DNA of 41,614 nt from Hyphomicrobiaceae bacterium (GCA_021730785.1 JAKFWF010000001.1:1-41614); one strand, 5' to 3'; positions 11,046-19,508 are shown, numbered from the stretch's first letter. The notes: generated by a model not told the origin, from the sequence alone. Translations and numbers: made by a program.

Positions 11046-11873
11046 CTACGGCCGCAAGGCGCGCAAGCCGCAAGTCTCGCCCGGGACTGTCCCGGCATTG
11101 CTAGCGCCCGTGGCCCGCAGTATGGCGATCAGACGGCTGAACGCCCGGTTGTCGAGGAACGTGCGGCCGGTTGCGAAATCAGCGCAGGCGGCCAAGGCGT
11201 TCGAGAAGCGGATCAGGGTTGCCGCCGGGGTACTGGGCGTGGTCGCGCCCGTGCCGATCGGCAGACCGATATCGGCACCGGCCGCAGAGGTCGACGCAAT
11301 CATCAGCAGATGATCGCTGGACTGCCTGGAAAGGGCGTCCACCGGGGTGTTGCCATCGGCCACGAGAATGACAATCAGGTCGCCAGCGCCAGCGACGGCA
11401 CTCGCAGCGGCGCTGGCATAGGCGTGCCAGTCCGCGCCGGTGCCGGGTGTCATCGGCACGAGGACCACTCGCGCCGGCGTTCTGGCGGCAAACGTGATCG
11501 CCTGGGCGATGGCGGCCGGTGTACCTGCTGCGACGCGGATGGGCACCAGGCGTGTTTTGAACGGGAACGCCAGGTCGCGGGCGAAGTGCGTGCCGTCGCC
11601 GCCCGCGCTGCCCGGCGTGTCACTCGGGCTTGCCGCGTGCGGACGGTTGTCGCCATCGACCATGTCCCAGCCGATCAGTTCACCCTCGCCGTCGCGCGCC
11701 AGCCGGGCGGCGATGGCGGGCTGCGCATAGTCGATGCCGGTGGAGATGATGGCAATGGCAATGCCGCCCGGGTCGCGGCCTGGCGGCGGTTTCGGCTTGC
11801 GGGCCAGGGCGTCGGAACCAAGACCGCCGACGGCCATCGCAAGAATGGAAACGCCGGCCGCGATCCGTCTCAT
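11046..11873 (-). CDS. secreted subtilisin-like protein with lost catalytic residues
   Basis: A signal peptide (residues 1-24, ending near DALA) precedes a subtilase-like fold. IAIAIISTGIDYAQP matches the first subtilase signature but has S44 where the catalytic Asp belongs. GWDMVDGDNRPH is typical of S8 proteases, yet the following GGDGTHFA has D93 in place of the catalytic His. LVPIRV and the oxyanion-like VADGN (N175) are recognisable, but no GTSMA serine motif follows. It is therefore probably a pseudoprotease (275 aa). Its ATG overlaps the mobB stop by four bases (ATGA), indicating translational coupling. A substrate-binding or chaperone-like role is only a guess. Confidence 0.7.
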   Translation of the reverse strand: MRRIAAGVSILAMAVGGLGSDALARKPKPPPGRDPGGIAIAIISTGIDYAQPAIAARLARDGEGELIGWDMVDGDNRPHAASPSDTPGSAGGDGTHFARDLAFPFKTRLVPIRVAAGTPAAIAQAITFAARTPARVVLVPMTPGTGADWHAYASAAASAVAGAGDLIVILVADGNTPVDALSRQSSDHLLMIASTSAAGADIGLPIGTGATTPSTPAATLIRFSNALAACADFATGRTFLDNRAFSRLIAILRATGASNAGTVPGETCGLRALRP

Positions 11874-12418
11874 CGTGCCCGGCTCCGCGCCAGGATGAAA
11901 TCGGCGATTGCGGTGATCGCGTCCAGGTCGAACACGGGGAGGCCCGAGTGCTGGCCCGAGCGCTGGACGGCGTGATCAGCTGCAATGGCGATGACGTGGG
12001 GATCGCTGTCGCACAGCGCTTCACGGCTCTGGCTTGTCGCCCGCCGCACTTCGATCTTTGCCAGGGGCGCCCGCTTGTAGCCCTCGACGATGATCAGGTC
12101 GCAAGGCTCGAGGCGGCCAATGATTTCTTCGAGACTCGGTTCCAGCCTGGCTGTCAGCTCGCGCACGATGGCCCAACGGCTGCTCGACACCACGGCCACC
12201 TGTTGGGCACCGGCGCGGCGGTGCCGGGCGCTGTCGGTTTCGCCATCGTCGATCTGGAAGGCGTGGTGGGCATGCTTGACGGTGGCAACGTCGAGGCCGC
12301 GGCCAGTGCACTCGGCAACGAGCCGGGTGACGAGCGTCGTCTTGCCGGAATTCTTCCAGCCGGCAACACCGATCAGCGGCGAATGGGACGCAATCATGGG
12401 CGGGTGCTTGTCGATCAT
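11870..12418 (-). CDS. mobB: MobB, molybdopterin-guanine dinucleotide biosynthesis GTPase
   Basis: Small P-loop GTP-binding protein that assists MobA in making the guanine dinucleotide form of the molybdenum cofactor. The Walker A motif is GWKNSGKTT (residues 20-28), followed by the family-typical TVKHAHHAFQIDDGETDS. IIVEGYK sits at the Walker B position. Length (182 aa) is normal. The start ATG directly follows the mobA stop, and its own stop overlaps the next gene by four bases, so the three genes form a tight minus-strand operon. M8 is an alternative start. Confidence 0.93.
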   Translation of the reverse strand: MIDKHPPMIASHSPLIGVAGWKNSGKTTLVTRLVAECTGRGLDVATVKHAHHAFQIDDGETDSARHRRAGAQQVAVVSSSRWAIVRELTARLEPSLEEIIGRLEPCDLIIVEGYKRAPLAKIEVRRATSQSREALCDSDPHVIAIAADHAVQRSGQHSGLPVFDLDAITAIADFILARSRAR

Positions 12419-13066
12419 TCAGCCCTGCAGGAGGCGGCGTGCTTCGTCGAGTTCGTCGGGGTGATTGGCATTGAAGAATGGGTCGATCTGGCGTCCGCCG
12501 ATGGTGGTTGGGGGAAAGTCGACCGGCCGGGTGCCATGACGGTCGGTCCAGGCTAGAACCTTGCGCACGCCATCGCGCAGGGCCCGGTCGAGATCATCCG
12601 CCAGCGCCACCGGCCACAGCCCGATCACAGGATGCAGGTTGCCAGCCGAGCGCGCCATGGCGATGGCACCTGGTTCACTTGCAACAGCTGTGGCCAGGCG
12701 TGAGACGAGATCGCCGGGGAAAAAGGGCGCGTCGGTCGACACCGTCGCGATGTGGGTCGCCGTCGCTGCGTGCGCGCGGCTCCACCGCATGCCGGCAAGG
12801 ATCCCGGCCAACGGTCCCACATAGCCCTCGATCGTGTCGGCAACGATTGCCAGTCCGAAGGCTGCAAAGCGGGTGGGATCGCCGTTGGCATTGATGACGA
12901 GCGACCCCGTCTGCGGTGCCAGCCGCTCGATCACGTGCGCCAGCATCGGCCGCCCGGCCAGATCGCGCAGCGCCTTGTCGCCGCCCGCGACCTGGTCCGG
13001 GAACATGCGGCGGGACTGGCCGCCCGCAAGAAGCACGCCGACGATGGATGTATGCAACAGGGTCAT
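12419..13066 (-). CDS. mobA: MobA, molybdenum cofactor guanylyltransferase
   Basis: Cytoplasmic nucleotidyltransferase that joins GMP from GTP to molybdopterin, producing the cofactor used by DMSO-reductase-family enzymes. The nucleotide-binding signature LLAGGQSRRM is at residues 12-21, the conserved lysine is K31 in GGDKAL, and the metal-binding aspartate is D112 in STDAPFFP. DTIEGYVGPLAGILAG is the family-typical central segment. Length (215 aa) is normal. First gene of the mobA-mobB-pseudosubtilase operon, divergent from the DUF3297 gene with 138 bases between them. Confidence 0.94.
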   Translation of the reverse strand: MTLLHTSIVGVLLAGGQSRRMFPDQVAGGDKALRDLAGRPMLAHVIERLAPQTGSLVINANGDPTRFAAFGLAIVADTIEGYVGPLAGILAGMRWSRAHAATATHIATVSTDAPFFPGDLVSRLATAVASEPGAIAMARSAGNLHPVIGLWPVALADDLDRALRDGVRKVLAWTDRHGTRPVDFPPTTIGGRQIDPFFNANHPDELDEARRLLQG

Positions 13067-13204
13067 GACGGCAACGATAGGCCAAGTTGTGATTTCCCGC
13101 CACCGATCGCTCCAGCATAGGTGACTTGGATAGGTGATTGGCAGCGACGGCCGGGCGGTCTATGGGTTTTGCAACCCTGCCAGTTCCGCAATTCAAGGCT
13201 CCCC

Positions 13205-13492
13205 ATGTCCGATACTGCCGACGCACCGCTACCAGCCCTGCCCGACCGCCTCTCGGTCAACCCGCGCAGCCCCTATTACGACGAGGCCCTCTTGGCTCGC
13301 GGTATCGGCATCAGGTTTCGCGGTCAGGAAAAGACCAACGTCGAGGAATACTGCGTCAGCGAGGGTTGGGTGAGGTTGGCGGCGGGCGTCGCCAAGGATC
13401 GGCACGGCAACCAGATGACGGTGAAGCTGACGGGCACGGTCGAGCCCTTCTTCAAGGAGCCGGCCAGCCAGGACAATGAGCCGCCTCAGTAG
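13205..13492 (+). CDS. DUF3297 family protein
   Basis: Small cytoplasmic protein of unknown function (95 aa). It matches the conserved DUF3297 pattern, including DRLSVNPRSPYYDEALLARG, GIRFRG, KTNVEEYCVSEGWVR and KLTGTVEPF. I take ATG 13205, where the conserved sequence begins, although the frame is open upstream to 13121. Its last seven bases overlap the convergent cytochrome b561 gene. No role can be inferred from its neighbours. Confidence 0.88.
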   Translation: MSDTADAPLPALPDRLSVNPRSPYYDEALLARGIGIRFRGQEKTNVEEYCVSEGWVRLAAGVAKDRHGNQMTVKLTGTVEPFFKEPASQDNEPPQ

Positions 13493-14226
13493 AAAATCTT
13501 GCCGCCGAGGGCGGCGATGGCGCCCAGAACGAAAAGCACCGCAACGGCAAGGCACACAAGTGCGCGCCGGATCGGCTGAGCGACCATAGTTGCCTCGGGG
13601 CCATCCTCGTAGGCGCCGGCCGGCTTGGTGCCGGTCACCATGGCGCGGATCAGCGGGTCCTTTTTCAAGGCGCCATAGAGCACGTTGGCGGTGATGTGGG
13701 CTGCCACCAGCGGCAGGATCAGATAATGCAGCAGCCGCACATGGTAGTAGGCGACCTGCTTGCCGGTCGCCTCGGATACAAGCTTGTAGAGCGGTCCCCA
13801 GGCGGTATCGTTGTGCTCGACCGTCATCAGCCCGAGCGTTGCCTGCACGCCGACCGCTGCCAGCAGGGCCAGGATCATGTAGGTGCCGAGCGGGTTGTGG
13901 CCAAGGAAATGGCGCTCCCGTCCGCGGACGAGGTCGATCAGATAGCCGGCGGCCACCCAGGGCCAGCGCACGAACGCCGACCAACGCGCGGTCGAGGAGC
14001 CGACGAACCCCCACAGCAGGCGCCACACCAGCAGGATCAGGACCGCATAGCCGTTGTAGCGATGCCATTTGAGAGTGGCGTCACCGAGTTTGTCCGCCAA
14101 TTCGAAACTCGCCCACGAGCAGATGATCAGGGTGACGAACGACCAATGAAAAACGCGCGTGGGCAAGTCCCACGCGCGCACTTGTGACACTGTCGAAGGC
14201 ACTCGCGTTGCCGGGATGCCGGGCAT
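13486..14226 (-). CDS. cytochrome b561 family membrane protein (HyaC/CybB-like)
   Basis: Integral membrane di-haem cytochrome b, probably passing electrons between the quinone pool and a periplasmic acceptor. Hydrophobic segments lie near residues 28-46, 58-75, 114-134, 165-186 and 222-240. Candidate haem-ligand histidines are H27 (VFHW), H55 (WHRYNGY), H162, H167 and H177. YHVRLLHYLILPLVAAHI resembles the family signature. The gene starts nine bases after the stop of the cytochrome c' gene, so the two form an operon and the c' protein is the likely electron partner. The frame overlaps the convergent DUF3297 gene by seven bases. Confidence 0.88.
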   Translation of the reverse strand: MPGIPATRVPSTVSQVRAWDLPTRVFHWSFVTLIICSWASFELADKLGDATLKWHRYNGYAVLILLVWRLLWGFVGSSTARWSAFVRWPWVAAGYLIDLVRGRERHFLGHNPLGTYMILALLAAVGVQATLGLMTVEHNDTAWGPLYKLVSEATGKQVAYYHVRLLHYLILPLVAAHITANVLYGALKKDPLIRAMVTGTKPAGAYEDGPEATMVAQPIRRALVCLAVAVLFVLGAIAALGGKIFY

Positions 14227-14235
14227 GCGCGCAGA

Positions 14236-14673
14236 TTACTTCGGCTGCTCGCGGAAGGTCTTGTGGCAGGTGCCGCAGTTGGCGCCGATCTTGGGCCATT
14301 CGGCCTTGAACGAGGCTTCGTCCTTGATTGCGACAGCAGCAGCCTTGGCGTCGGCTTCGATCTTGGTGAAGATCGCCAGGAACTCGGCCTTTTTCTCCCA
14401 GATCACGGGCAGTGCCTTAGTCTCGCCGCCGGTCTTGCTGTCATCGGGGAACAGGCCTGCGAGCTTTGGTGCGCCTTCGGCGATCGTCTTCAGCGAGGCC
14501 TGCACCTTGGCCAGATCGAAGGCAGCTTCACCTTTGGCCATGGCGCCCGGGTCCTTCATGGCACCGCCCCACGACTTCAGAATCTCTTTGCGCTGGCCGA
14601 TCGCCGCGCTCTGTGCGAAAGCGGCCGTCGCGCCGACAGCGAGGACGGCGAGCACGGAAAGAACACGCATCAT
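14236..14673 (-). CDS. cytochrome c' (class II c-type cytochrome)
   Basis: Periplasmic four-helix-bundle c-type cytochrome with a C-terminal haem site CGTCHK (C133, C136, H137 from this start). A signal peptide occupies residues 1-20, with a cleavable AFA site. The mature length of about 125 aa is typical of cytochrome c'. Proteins of this class bind NO or CO or transfer electrons. I choose ATG 14673 (14670 is equally possible) because a GGAG-type site lies just upstream and the signal peptide begins there. It is the first gene of a pair with cytochrome b561. Confidence 0.9.
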   Translation of the reverse strand: MMRVLSVLAVLAVGATAAFAQSAAIGQRKEILKSWGGAMKDPGAMAKGEAAFDLAKVQASLKTIAEGAPKLAGLFPDDSKTGGETKALPVIWEKKAEFLAIFTKIEADAKAAAVAIKDEASFKAEWPKIGANCGTCHKTFREQPK

Positions 14674-14906
14674 GGGTGGGGTCTCCCTCGAGTGGTTTGA
14701 TGTCTGCAAACGGGCGACGAAGCGGCGGTCGCGGAACGCCGGGCGGAAGCTCGCATCGCGCAGCGCGCAAGTCAATCGCCGGCTGGCCAAGGCGCGGCAA
14801 ATGGCGCTGGTTTATGCAGGGAGACGCCGAACCAACCTTAGACGACGGCTCGGCGGACGATCGGTGGTCTGGCGACCAGCGGCTGCAGGCAGGAGCCTGA
14901 TCGAAC

Positions 14907-15002
14907 ATGGCATCTAGACCACCCTGCACCCTGTGTCGCCTTTACCGCATCGGTTTTCTAGCCACAATCGCTGCGATCGGCTTGCTGTGGTGGATCGGCT
15001 GA
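14907..15002 (+). CDS. possible 31-residue CxxC membrane peptide
   Basis: A 32-codon frame encodes a short basic head with C7-T-L-C10 followed by a single hydrophobic segment (about residues 15-31, FLATIAAIGLLWWIG). AGGAG lies 11 bases before the ATG, slightly far. The composition (CxxC, then Arg-rich, then one membrane helix with terminal Trp) looks more like a real small membrane protein than random translation, but the frame is short. It occupies the otherwise gene-free interval 14674-15072, in which I see nothing else apart from the rpsD terminator. Function unknown. Confidence 0.35.
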   Translation: MASRPPCTLCRLYRIGFLATIAAIGLLWWIG

Positions 15003-15038
15003 AAGCAAATCCGCCCGGCAGGCGAACCTGGCGGGCGG
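15001..15038 (-). terminator. Rho-independent terminator of rpsD
   Basis: On the minus strand CCGCCCG pairs with CGGGCGG (15032-15038 with 15011-15017), and the stem continues inward as CAGG-TTCG-CCTG, a stable tetraloop hairpin. It is followed by ATTTGCTTT, a broken U-run. It begins 34 bases after the rpsD stop codon. Confidence 0.75.
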
Positions 15039-15072
15039 CTTGCAAAGCAACGCTAAGGAGCAGAAACCGGCG

Positions 15073-15690
15073 TCAGCGCGAGTAGAACTCGACCACCAGG
15101 TTAGGTTCCATCTGGACGGGGAAGGGAATATCCGAAAGGCCCGGGATGCGGGTCAGCTTGGCGGTCATCTTGGTATGGTCGACTTCGAGATAATCAGGTG
15201 TGTCACGCTCGGAACTCTTGATCGCCTCCAGCAGAATGGTGAGCTGGCGCGAAGGCTCCTTCACTTCGACCACATCGCCGACGCGGCAGCGATAACTGCA
15301 GATATCGACCTTGTGGCCGTTGACGCTGACGTGGCCATGGCTGACGAACTGGCGTGAGGCGAACACGGTCGGCACGAACTTTGCGCGGTAGACGATGGCG
15401 TCGAGGCGGCGCTCGAGCAGGCCGACGAGGTGCTCCGAGGTCGACCCCTTGAGGCGTGACGCCTCGGTGTAGATCTTACGGAACTGGCGCTCGCTGATGT
15501 TGCCATAGTAGCCCTTGAGCTTCTGCTTGGCGCGCAGCTGCTGCCCGAAGTCGGACAGCTTGCTGACCCGGCGTTCGCCGTGCTGGCCGGGACGGCTCTC
15601 ACGCTTGTTCAGAGGGCTCTTCGGGCGGCCCCAGATGTTTTCGCCGAGGCGGCGGTCGATCTTGTGCTTGGCGGTGGCACGTTTCGTCAT
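15073..15690 (-). CDS. rpsD: 30S ribosomal protein S4
   Basis: Primary 16S rRNA-binding protein of the small subunit, needed early in 30S assembly and for decoding accuracy. The full-length family pattern is present (205 aa), starting [20 protein letters not shown] and containing the S4 RNA-binding domain near residues 95-155 ([14 protein letters not shown], then [13 protein letters not shown]). It is monocistronic here, lying between its own terminator and the hairpin at 15828-15849 that separates it from the upstream gene. Its promoter must therefore lie in 15691-15827. Confidence 0.98.
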   Translation of the reverse strand: MTKRATAKHKIDRRLGENIWGRPKSPLNKRESRPGQHGERRVSKLSDFGQQLRAKQKLKGYYGNISERQFRKIYTEASRLKGSTSEHLVGLLERRLDAIVYRAKFVPTVFASRQFVSHGHVSVNGHKVDICSYRCRVGDVVEVKEPSRQLTILLEAIKSSERDTPDYLEVDHTKMTAKLTRIPGLSDIPFPVQMEPNLVVEFYSR

Positions 15691-15817
15691 ATCTCAGCAC
15701 TCCAAGAATGGGCATGCGCGCCGCGAGCGACGCGTCCCGTTGGCAGGTTTGGAGCGCCCCTTCCTCTGTCCCCGGCGGGGACCGACAGACGGCCGGATCA
15801 ACCGGACATCACAGGCG

Positions 15818-15849
15818 CGCAAACGAAGCGCGGGCCCGAAGGCCCGCGC
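15818..15849 (-). terminator. strong tetraloop terminator after the secreted-protein gene
   Basis: A nine-base perfect stem GCGCGGGCC / GGCCCGCGC at 15828-15849 closes a TTCG loop on the minus strand and is followed by TTCGTTTG. It lies 67 bases downstream of the stop of the minus-strand gene at 15917 and insulates rpsD from it. Confidence 0.8.
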
Positions 15850-15916
15850 AAGACTTACCGCATAGCGTTGTTGCGTGCGGCGGTCAACGTGAAATTCGTG
15901 GTCGGCACCCGCGATG

Positions 15917-16618
15917 TCACGGCTTCTTTGCGGCCGCCGGCGTGGCCGCGGCAGGAGGGGCTGGAGCCTGTGTCGCAGTGGTCGCGGCTGCGGGCGTTGC
16001 TGCTGCTGGAGCTGTCGCGGTGGGGCCGGGCGCCGCTTCTGCCTCGTCCAAGGACACCGGCGGTCCAGCCTTGACGTAGGTGTCGATCAGCGTCTTCACC
16101 TTGCCACGCTGCTCTTCGGAGCAGGACTTGGCGTTATTGCTCGGTGCCTCTTCGACCACTGCCGGCGCCTTGCCGCCGCCCTCTTGCTCGACCAACTGGA
16201 TCTTGCCCGTCAGCAGCATCACGGTCGTCAGATGCAGCTGATTGACGTAGATCATCTGCTGCTCGGACCACTTTTTCTTGTCGAACTCGCGTTTCATGAG
16301 CGAGCGAAAGTTCAGTACCTGCTCCTTGGGTAGGTCGCACAGCTGTGCATGCGCCGTCAGGCGGCCGGCACGGATGATCTCGCGGGCGGAGTCGACTGGC
16401 ACGATGATCTGCTCGCGATCCTTCTTGTTGATCTCCACCACGGTGCCGCTCGGCTTTGTGAACTTGGTCGGCGTCATGGACCAGGCGTATTCCATGAACG
16501 CCTCGACCGATTTGTCACTGATATCCTGCGCTGCGGCCGACTGGGCCAGGGTCGCGATCAGGCCGGCCGTCACAAGCTTCAGTGCGATCGTGCTGCGCAT
16601 GAAATTTCCAGTTGGCAT
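15917..16618 (-). CDS. secreted protein of unknown function with Ala/Pro-rich tail
   Basis: I do not recognise a named family. The start at 16618 follows AGGAA and precedes a signal peptide (hydrophobic run about residues 11-26, cleavage near SAAAQ). The mature core (about 32-160) is charged and mostly helical-looking, including INKKDREQIIVPVDSAREII. Residues from about 170 onwards become low complexity, with repeated TPAAAT and APAPP units ending AAAKKP. Such a tail may span or contact the cell wall. ATG 16600 is an alternative start. The gene is followed by its own terminator. Periplasmic location is an inference from the signal peptide. Confidence 0.75.
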   Translation of the reverse strand: MPTGNFMRSTIALKLVTAGLIATLAQSAAAQDISDKSVEAFMEYAWSMTPTKFTKPSGTVVEINKKDREQIIVPVDSAREIIRAGRLTAHAQLCDLPKEQVLNFRSLMKREFDKKKWSEQQMIYVNQLHLTTVMLLTGKIQLVEQEGGGKAPAVVEEAPSNNAKSCSEEQRGKVKTLIDTYVKAGPPVSLDEAEAAPGPTATAPAAATPAAATTATQAPAPPAAATPAAAKKP

Positions 16619-16783
16619 CGTGTTCCTGCCCCCGCATTGTCGATGATGAAGTGCGCAGGCCCTGCAGTCAAAATATCGGGGCCGCGTCGGGTGGTCGAGC
16701 AGCACTCTCTCAGGTGTCGCTCGCGCCTCTGATACAGGCCCCGGCGTCGTCTGGAAAGTGGGCGTAATCAAGGCAGCAGTCAG

Positions 16784-18043
16784 CTAGCTTTTTCGGCCCA
16801 TGCCTTTGCCCTTAGCCAGAGTGGCGACAATGCCACGCAACGTGCGCACCTCCTGCTCGGTTGCTGCCATGCGCGCAAACATAGTGTGGATATTGCGCAT
16901 CACCCCATCACGTTTGTGTGGCGGATTGAAAAATCCCAGCCGATCGAGTTCGGCTTCGAGCTGACCCATCAAGCCAAGCAATTCGTCCTTGGTGGCGGGC
17001 TGCGACCCGCGCGTGCGTAACCCGCTTTCGAGCGGCTGCTCATAGGTGGTCACCCGACCGAGGGTTCCAGCCGCATTGGCTTTGATCCATTCGTAGCCAA
17101 ACAACAGGGCCGCCTGGGCAAGGTTGAGGGAAGCGAATTTCGGATTGACCGGCGCCATGACGATGGCGTCCGCAACCGCCACCTCGTGGCCTTCGAGGCC
17201 GGTGCGCTCGGGCCCGAACAGGACGCCGCAGCGCTGGCCGTCCCGCTGCCGCCGGATGATCTCCGCGACCGCCTGTTCGGGCGTCAGGACCAACTTGGCC
17301 AAATCGCGCTGGCGGGCGGTGGTTGCGCACACGAAGTTGAGATCGCCGATCGCCTGGGCGAGGGTCTCGTGTGCTTCGGCCGCTTCGACGATGAAATCGG
17401 CGCCAGAGGCGGCCGAACGTGCCTTGTCGTTCGGCCAGCCGTCGCGCGGGGCGACGAGGCGCAACTCGTCGAGACCGAAGTTGGCCATGGCACGTGCCAC
17501 CATGCCGATGTTGTCGGCGAGCTGCGGCCGCACCAGGATCATGGCTGGAATCATGGCCGATGCGGATCCGGCAGCCAGATCGCCGAGCATTGTTTTTGGG
17601 CGCGGCTCGATCTCGCGCTTGTTGCGGCGGACGATGCGGCGGGCGTAGTAGTAGAGCTCCTTTGGTCGCCAGGACTTGTGTACGGTGTCGAGCGAGGGTT
17701 CGCTGCGGGCCGGCAGCGGCCCGCCGGCGCGCAGTTCGAGGCCGCTGTCGGCAAAAGTGACGCTTGCATACCGGGCGAGATGGTCGTCGATCGTGCGGAT
17801 GCCTTCGGCGTCGGTGCGCAGGCGACATCCGGTGCAGTAGGCGTGGGCCTGGTCGCAGGCTCGCGTCGCACAATAGCTGATCGCGGCCTCGACGAGGCTG
17901 CGCTTGAGCGGCGGACTGGCGAGGGCGCTCGCGCCATCCATGCCGGCGGCATAGGCACGTTCCACCACTGCTGCGACTGTAATGGCGCTTGCAGCGACCG
18001 TTGGTTCGCCGTCGTTCAGGGACTTGTCACTGACAATACTCAC
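16784..18043 (-). CDS. trmJ: TrmJ-type tRNA 2'-O-methyltransferase with extra N-terminal region
   Basis: SPOUT-family enzyme expected to methylate the ribose of tRNA position 32 using S-adenosylmethionine. The catalytic part spans about residues 165-419, with motif 1 VRPQLADNIG (171-180), motif 2 FGPERTGL (276-283) and motif 3 SLNLAQA (305-311), which form the knotted SAM site. Unusually, about 150 codons precede this domain in the same frame, starting at GTG 18043. They contain C58, C63, C70 and C73 (CX4CX6CX2C) and a basic stretch (ARRIVRRNKRE). Strong third-position C/G bias through this part argues that it is translated. A shorter protein starting near M152 or M164 is possible. Confidence 0.85.
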   Translation of the reverse strand: MSIVSDKSLNDGEPTVAASAITVAAVVERAYAAGMDGASALASPPLKRSLVEAAISYCATRACDQAHAYCTGCRLRTDAEGIRTIDDHLARYASVTFADSGLELRAGGPLPARSEPSLDTVHKSWRPKELYYYARRIVRRNKREIEPRPKTMLGDLAAGSASAMIPAMILVRPQLADNIGMVARAMANFGLDELRLVAPRDGWPNDKARSAASGADFIVEAAEAHETLAQAIGDLNFVCATTARQRDLAKLVLTPEQAVAEIIRRQRDGQRCGVLFGPERTGLEGHEVAVADAIVMAPVNPKFASLNLAQAALLFGYEWIKANAAGTLGRVTTYEQPLESGLRTRGSQPATKDELLGLMGQLEAELDRLGFFNPPHKRDGVMRNIHTMFARMAATEQEVRTLRGIVATLAKGKGMGRKS

Positions 18044-18064
18044 GCAGACTTGCTCGCTGTTGGG

Positions 18065-18092
18065 TTTGATTGTGGGTCGCCGGGACTATAGT
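18065..18092 (+). promoter_or_regulatory. candidate icd promoter
   Basis: TATAGT at 18087-18092 is a good -10 hexamer, and TTTGAT/TTGATT at 18065-18071 is a weak -35 at 15-16 bases spacing. It lies about 190 bases before the icd start, in the 242-base divergent region shared with trmJ. Confidence 0.3.
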
Positions 18093-18285
18093 GGATGACG
18101 TTGCCGTTCTGCAGGAGTGTTTTGCCCAAGTCATAGGCTCACCCCTTCGGCCAAGGCGTTCGTTGTCCGGCGCTTCCCAACGGCGGATTGCGACACTATG
18201 GTGCGCCGCATCATTGCAACCATCGCATCCGGCCGGCTTCGCGCCAGCGGGGTTTGCTGCAACATTCAACAGAGGTCCCTATCCC

Positions 18286-19497
18286 ATGCAGAAAATCAAG
18301 GTCGCCAATCCGGTCGTTGAGATGGACGGCGATGAGATGACCCGAATCATCTGGCAACTCATCAAGGACAAGCTGATCCACCCCTACCTCGACGTGAAGC
18401 TCGAATATTACGACCTGGGTGTCGAGAACCGCGACAAGACCAACGACCAGGTGACGATCGATTCGGCGAACGCAACGAAGAAGCATGGCGTCGCCGTGAA
18501 GTGCGCCACGATTACGCCGGACGAGGGCCGGGTGAAGGAATTCAAGCTGAAGGAGATGTGGCGCTCGCCAAACGGGACCATCCGCAACATCCTGGGCGGC
18601 GTCATCTTCCGCGAGCCGATCATCTGCAAGAACGTGCCGCGCCTCGTGCCGGGCTGGACGCAGCCGATCGTGATCGGTCGCCATGCCTACGGCGACCAGT
18701 ACCGCGCGACCGACTTCAAGTTTCCGACTGCCGGCACGCTGTCGATCAAGTTCGTCGGCACCGATGGCAAAGTCATCGAGAAGGAGGTGTTCAAGGCGCC
18801 CGAGTCCGGTGTGGCCATGGCCATGTACAACCTTGATGACAGCATCCGCGACTTCGCGCGCGCCTCGATGAACTATGCCCTCAACCGCAAGTTCCCACTG
18901 TACCTGTCGACCAAGAACACCATTCTGAAGCAGTACGACGGACGCTTCATGGAGATCTTCCAGGGCATCTTCGACGCCGAGTTCAAGGCCAAGTTCGACG
19001 CCGCCAAGATCACCTACGAACACCGCCTGATCGACGACATGGTGGCGGCTGCCATGAAGTGGTCGGGGGGCTACGTGTGGGCGTGCAAGAACTACGACGG
19101 CGACGTGCAGTCGGACACGGTGGCCCAGGGCTTCGGCTCGCTCGGCCTCATGACGTCCGTGCTGCTGACGCCCGACGGGCAGACGGTCGAGGCGGAGGCC
19201 GCCCACGGCACCGTGACGCGCCATTACCGCGAGCACCAGAAGGGGCGCGAGACGTCTACCAACTCGATCGCCTCGATCTTCGCCTGGACGCGCGGCCTCG
19301 CCCACCGCGCCAAGCTCGACAACAACACTGCACTGGCGAACTTCGCGCAGACGCTAGAAAAGGTCTGCGTCGACACCGTGGAAGCGGGCTTCATGACGAA
19401 GGACTTGGCTTTGCTGGTCGGCGACAAGCAGGCCTGGCTCTCCACCACCGGCTTCCTGGACAAGGTCGACGAGAATTTGAAGAAGGCGATGGCGTAA
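18286..19497 (+). CDS. icd: NADP-dependent isocitrate dehydrogenase
   Basis: TCA-cycle enzyme converting isocitrate to 2-oxoglutarate and CO2 with NADP+. The sequence is of the homodimeric, eukaryote-like subfamily (403 aa). It begins [20 protein letters not shown] and contains the substrate-binding [12 protein letters not shown] segment and the divalent-metal region IDDMVAAA. The metal- and NADP-binding C-terminal half has [18 protein letters not shown] choose ATG 18286, preceded by AGAGG; the open frame upstream does not look like icd. Two hairpins follow the stop codon and separate it from the next gene. Confidence 0.97.
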   Translation: MQKIKVANPVVEMDGDEMTRIIWQLIKDKLIHPYLDVKLEYYDLGVENRDKTNDQVTIDSANATKKHGVAVKCATITPDEGRVKEFKLKEMWRSPNGTIRNILGGVIFREPIICKNVPRLVPGWTQPIVIGRHAYGDQYRATDFKFPTAGTLSIKFVGTDGKVIEKEVFKAPESGVAMAMYNLDDSIRDFARASMNYALNRKFPLYLSTKNTILKQYDGRFMEIFQGIFDAEFKAKFDAAKITYEHRLIDDMVAAAMKWSGGYVWACKNYDGDVQSDTVAQGFGSLGLMTSVLLTPDGQTVEAEAAHGTVTRHYREHQKGRETSTNSIASIFAWTRGLAHRAKLDNNTALANFAQTLEKVCVDTVEAGFMTKDLALLVGDKQAWLSTTGFLDKVDENLKKAMA

Positions 19498-19508
19498 ATC
19501 AACTCGGT

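Noticed and set aside
15768-15782. GTCCCC-GGC-GGGGAC hairpin ahead of rpsD, considered as an S4 autoregulatory site
   Set aside because: It is a simple short stem; I cannot match it to a known S4-binding pseudoknot, and it may be chance in GC-rich DNA.
17186-18091. 301-codon plus-strand frame opposite trmJ
   Set aside because: Codon-complement shadow of the minus-strand trmJ frame, which has the SPOUT motifs; I considered whether it cast doubt on the TrmJ N-terminus and decided that the minus-strand codon bias is stronger.
18211-19305. 364-codon minus-strand frame opposite icd
   Set aside because: Antisense shadow of icd with no domain.
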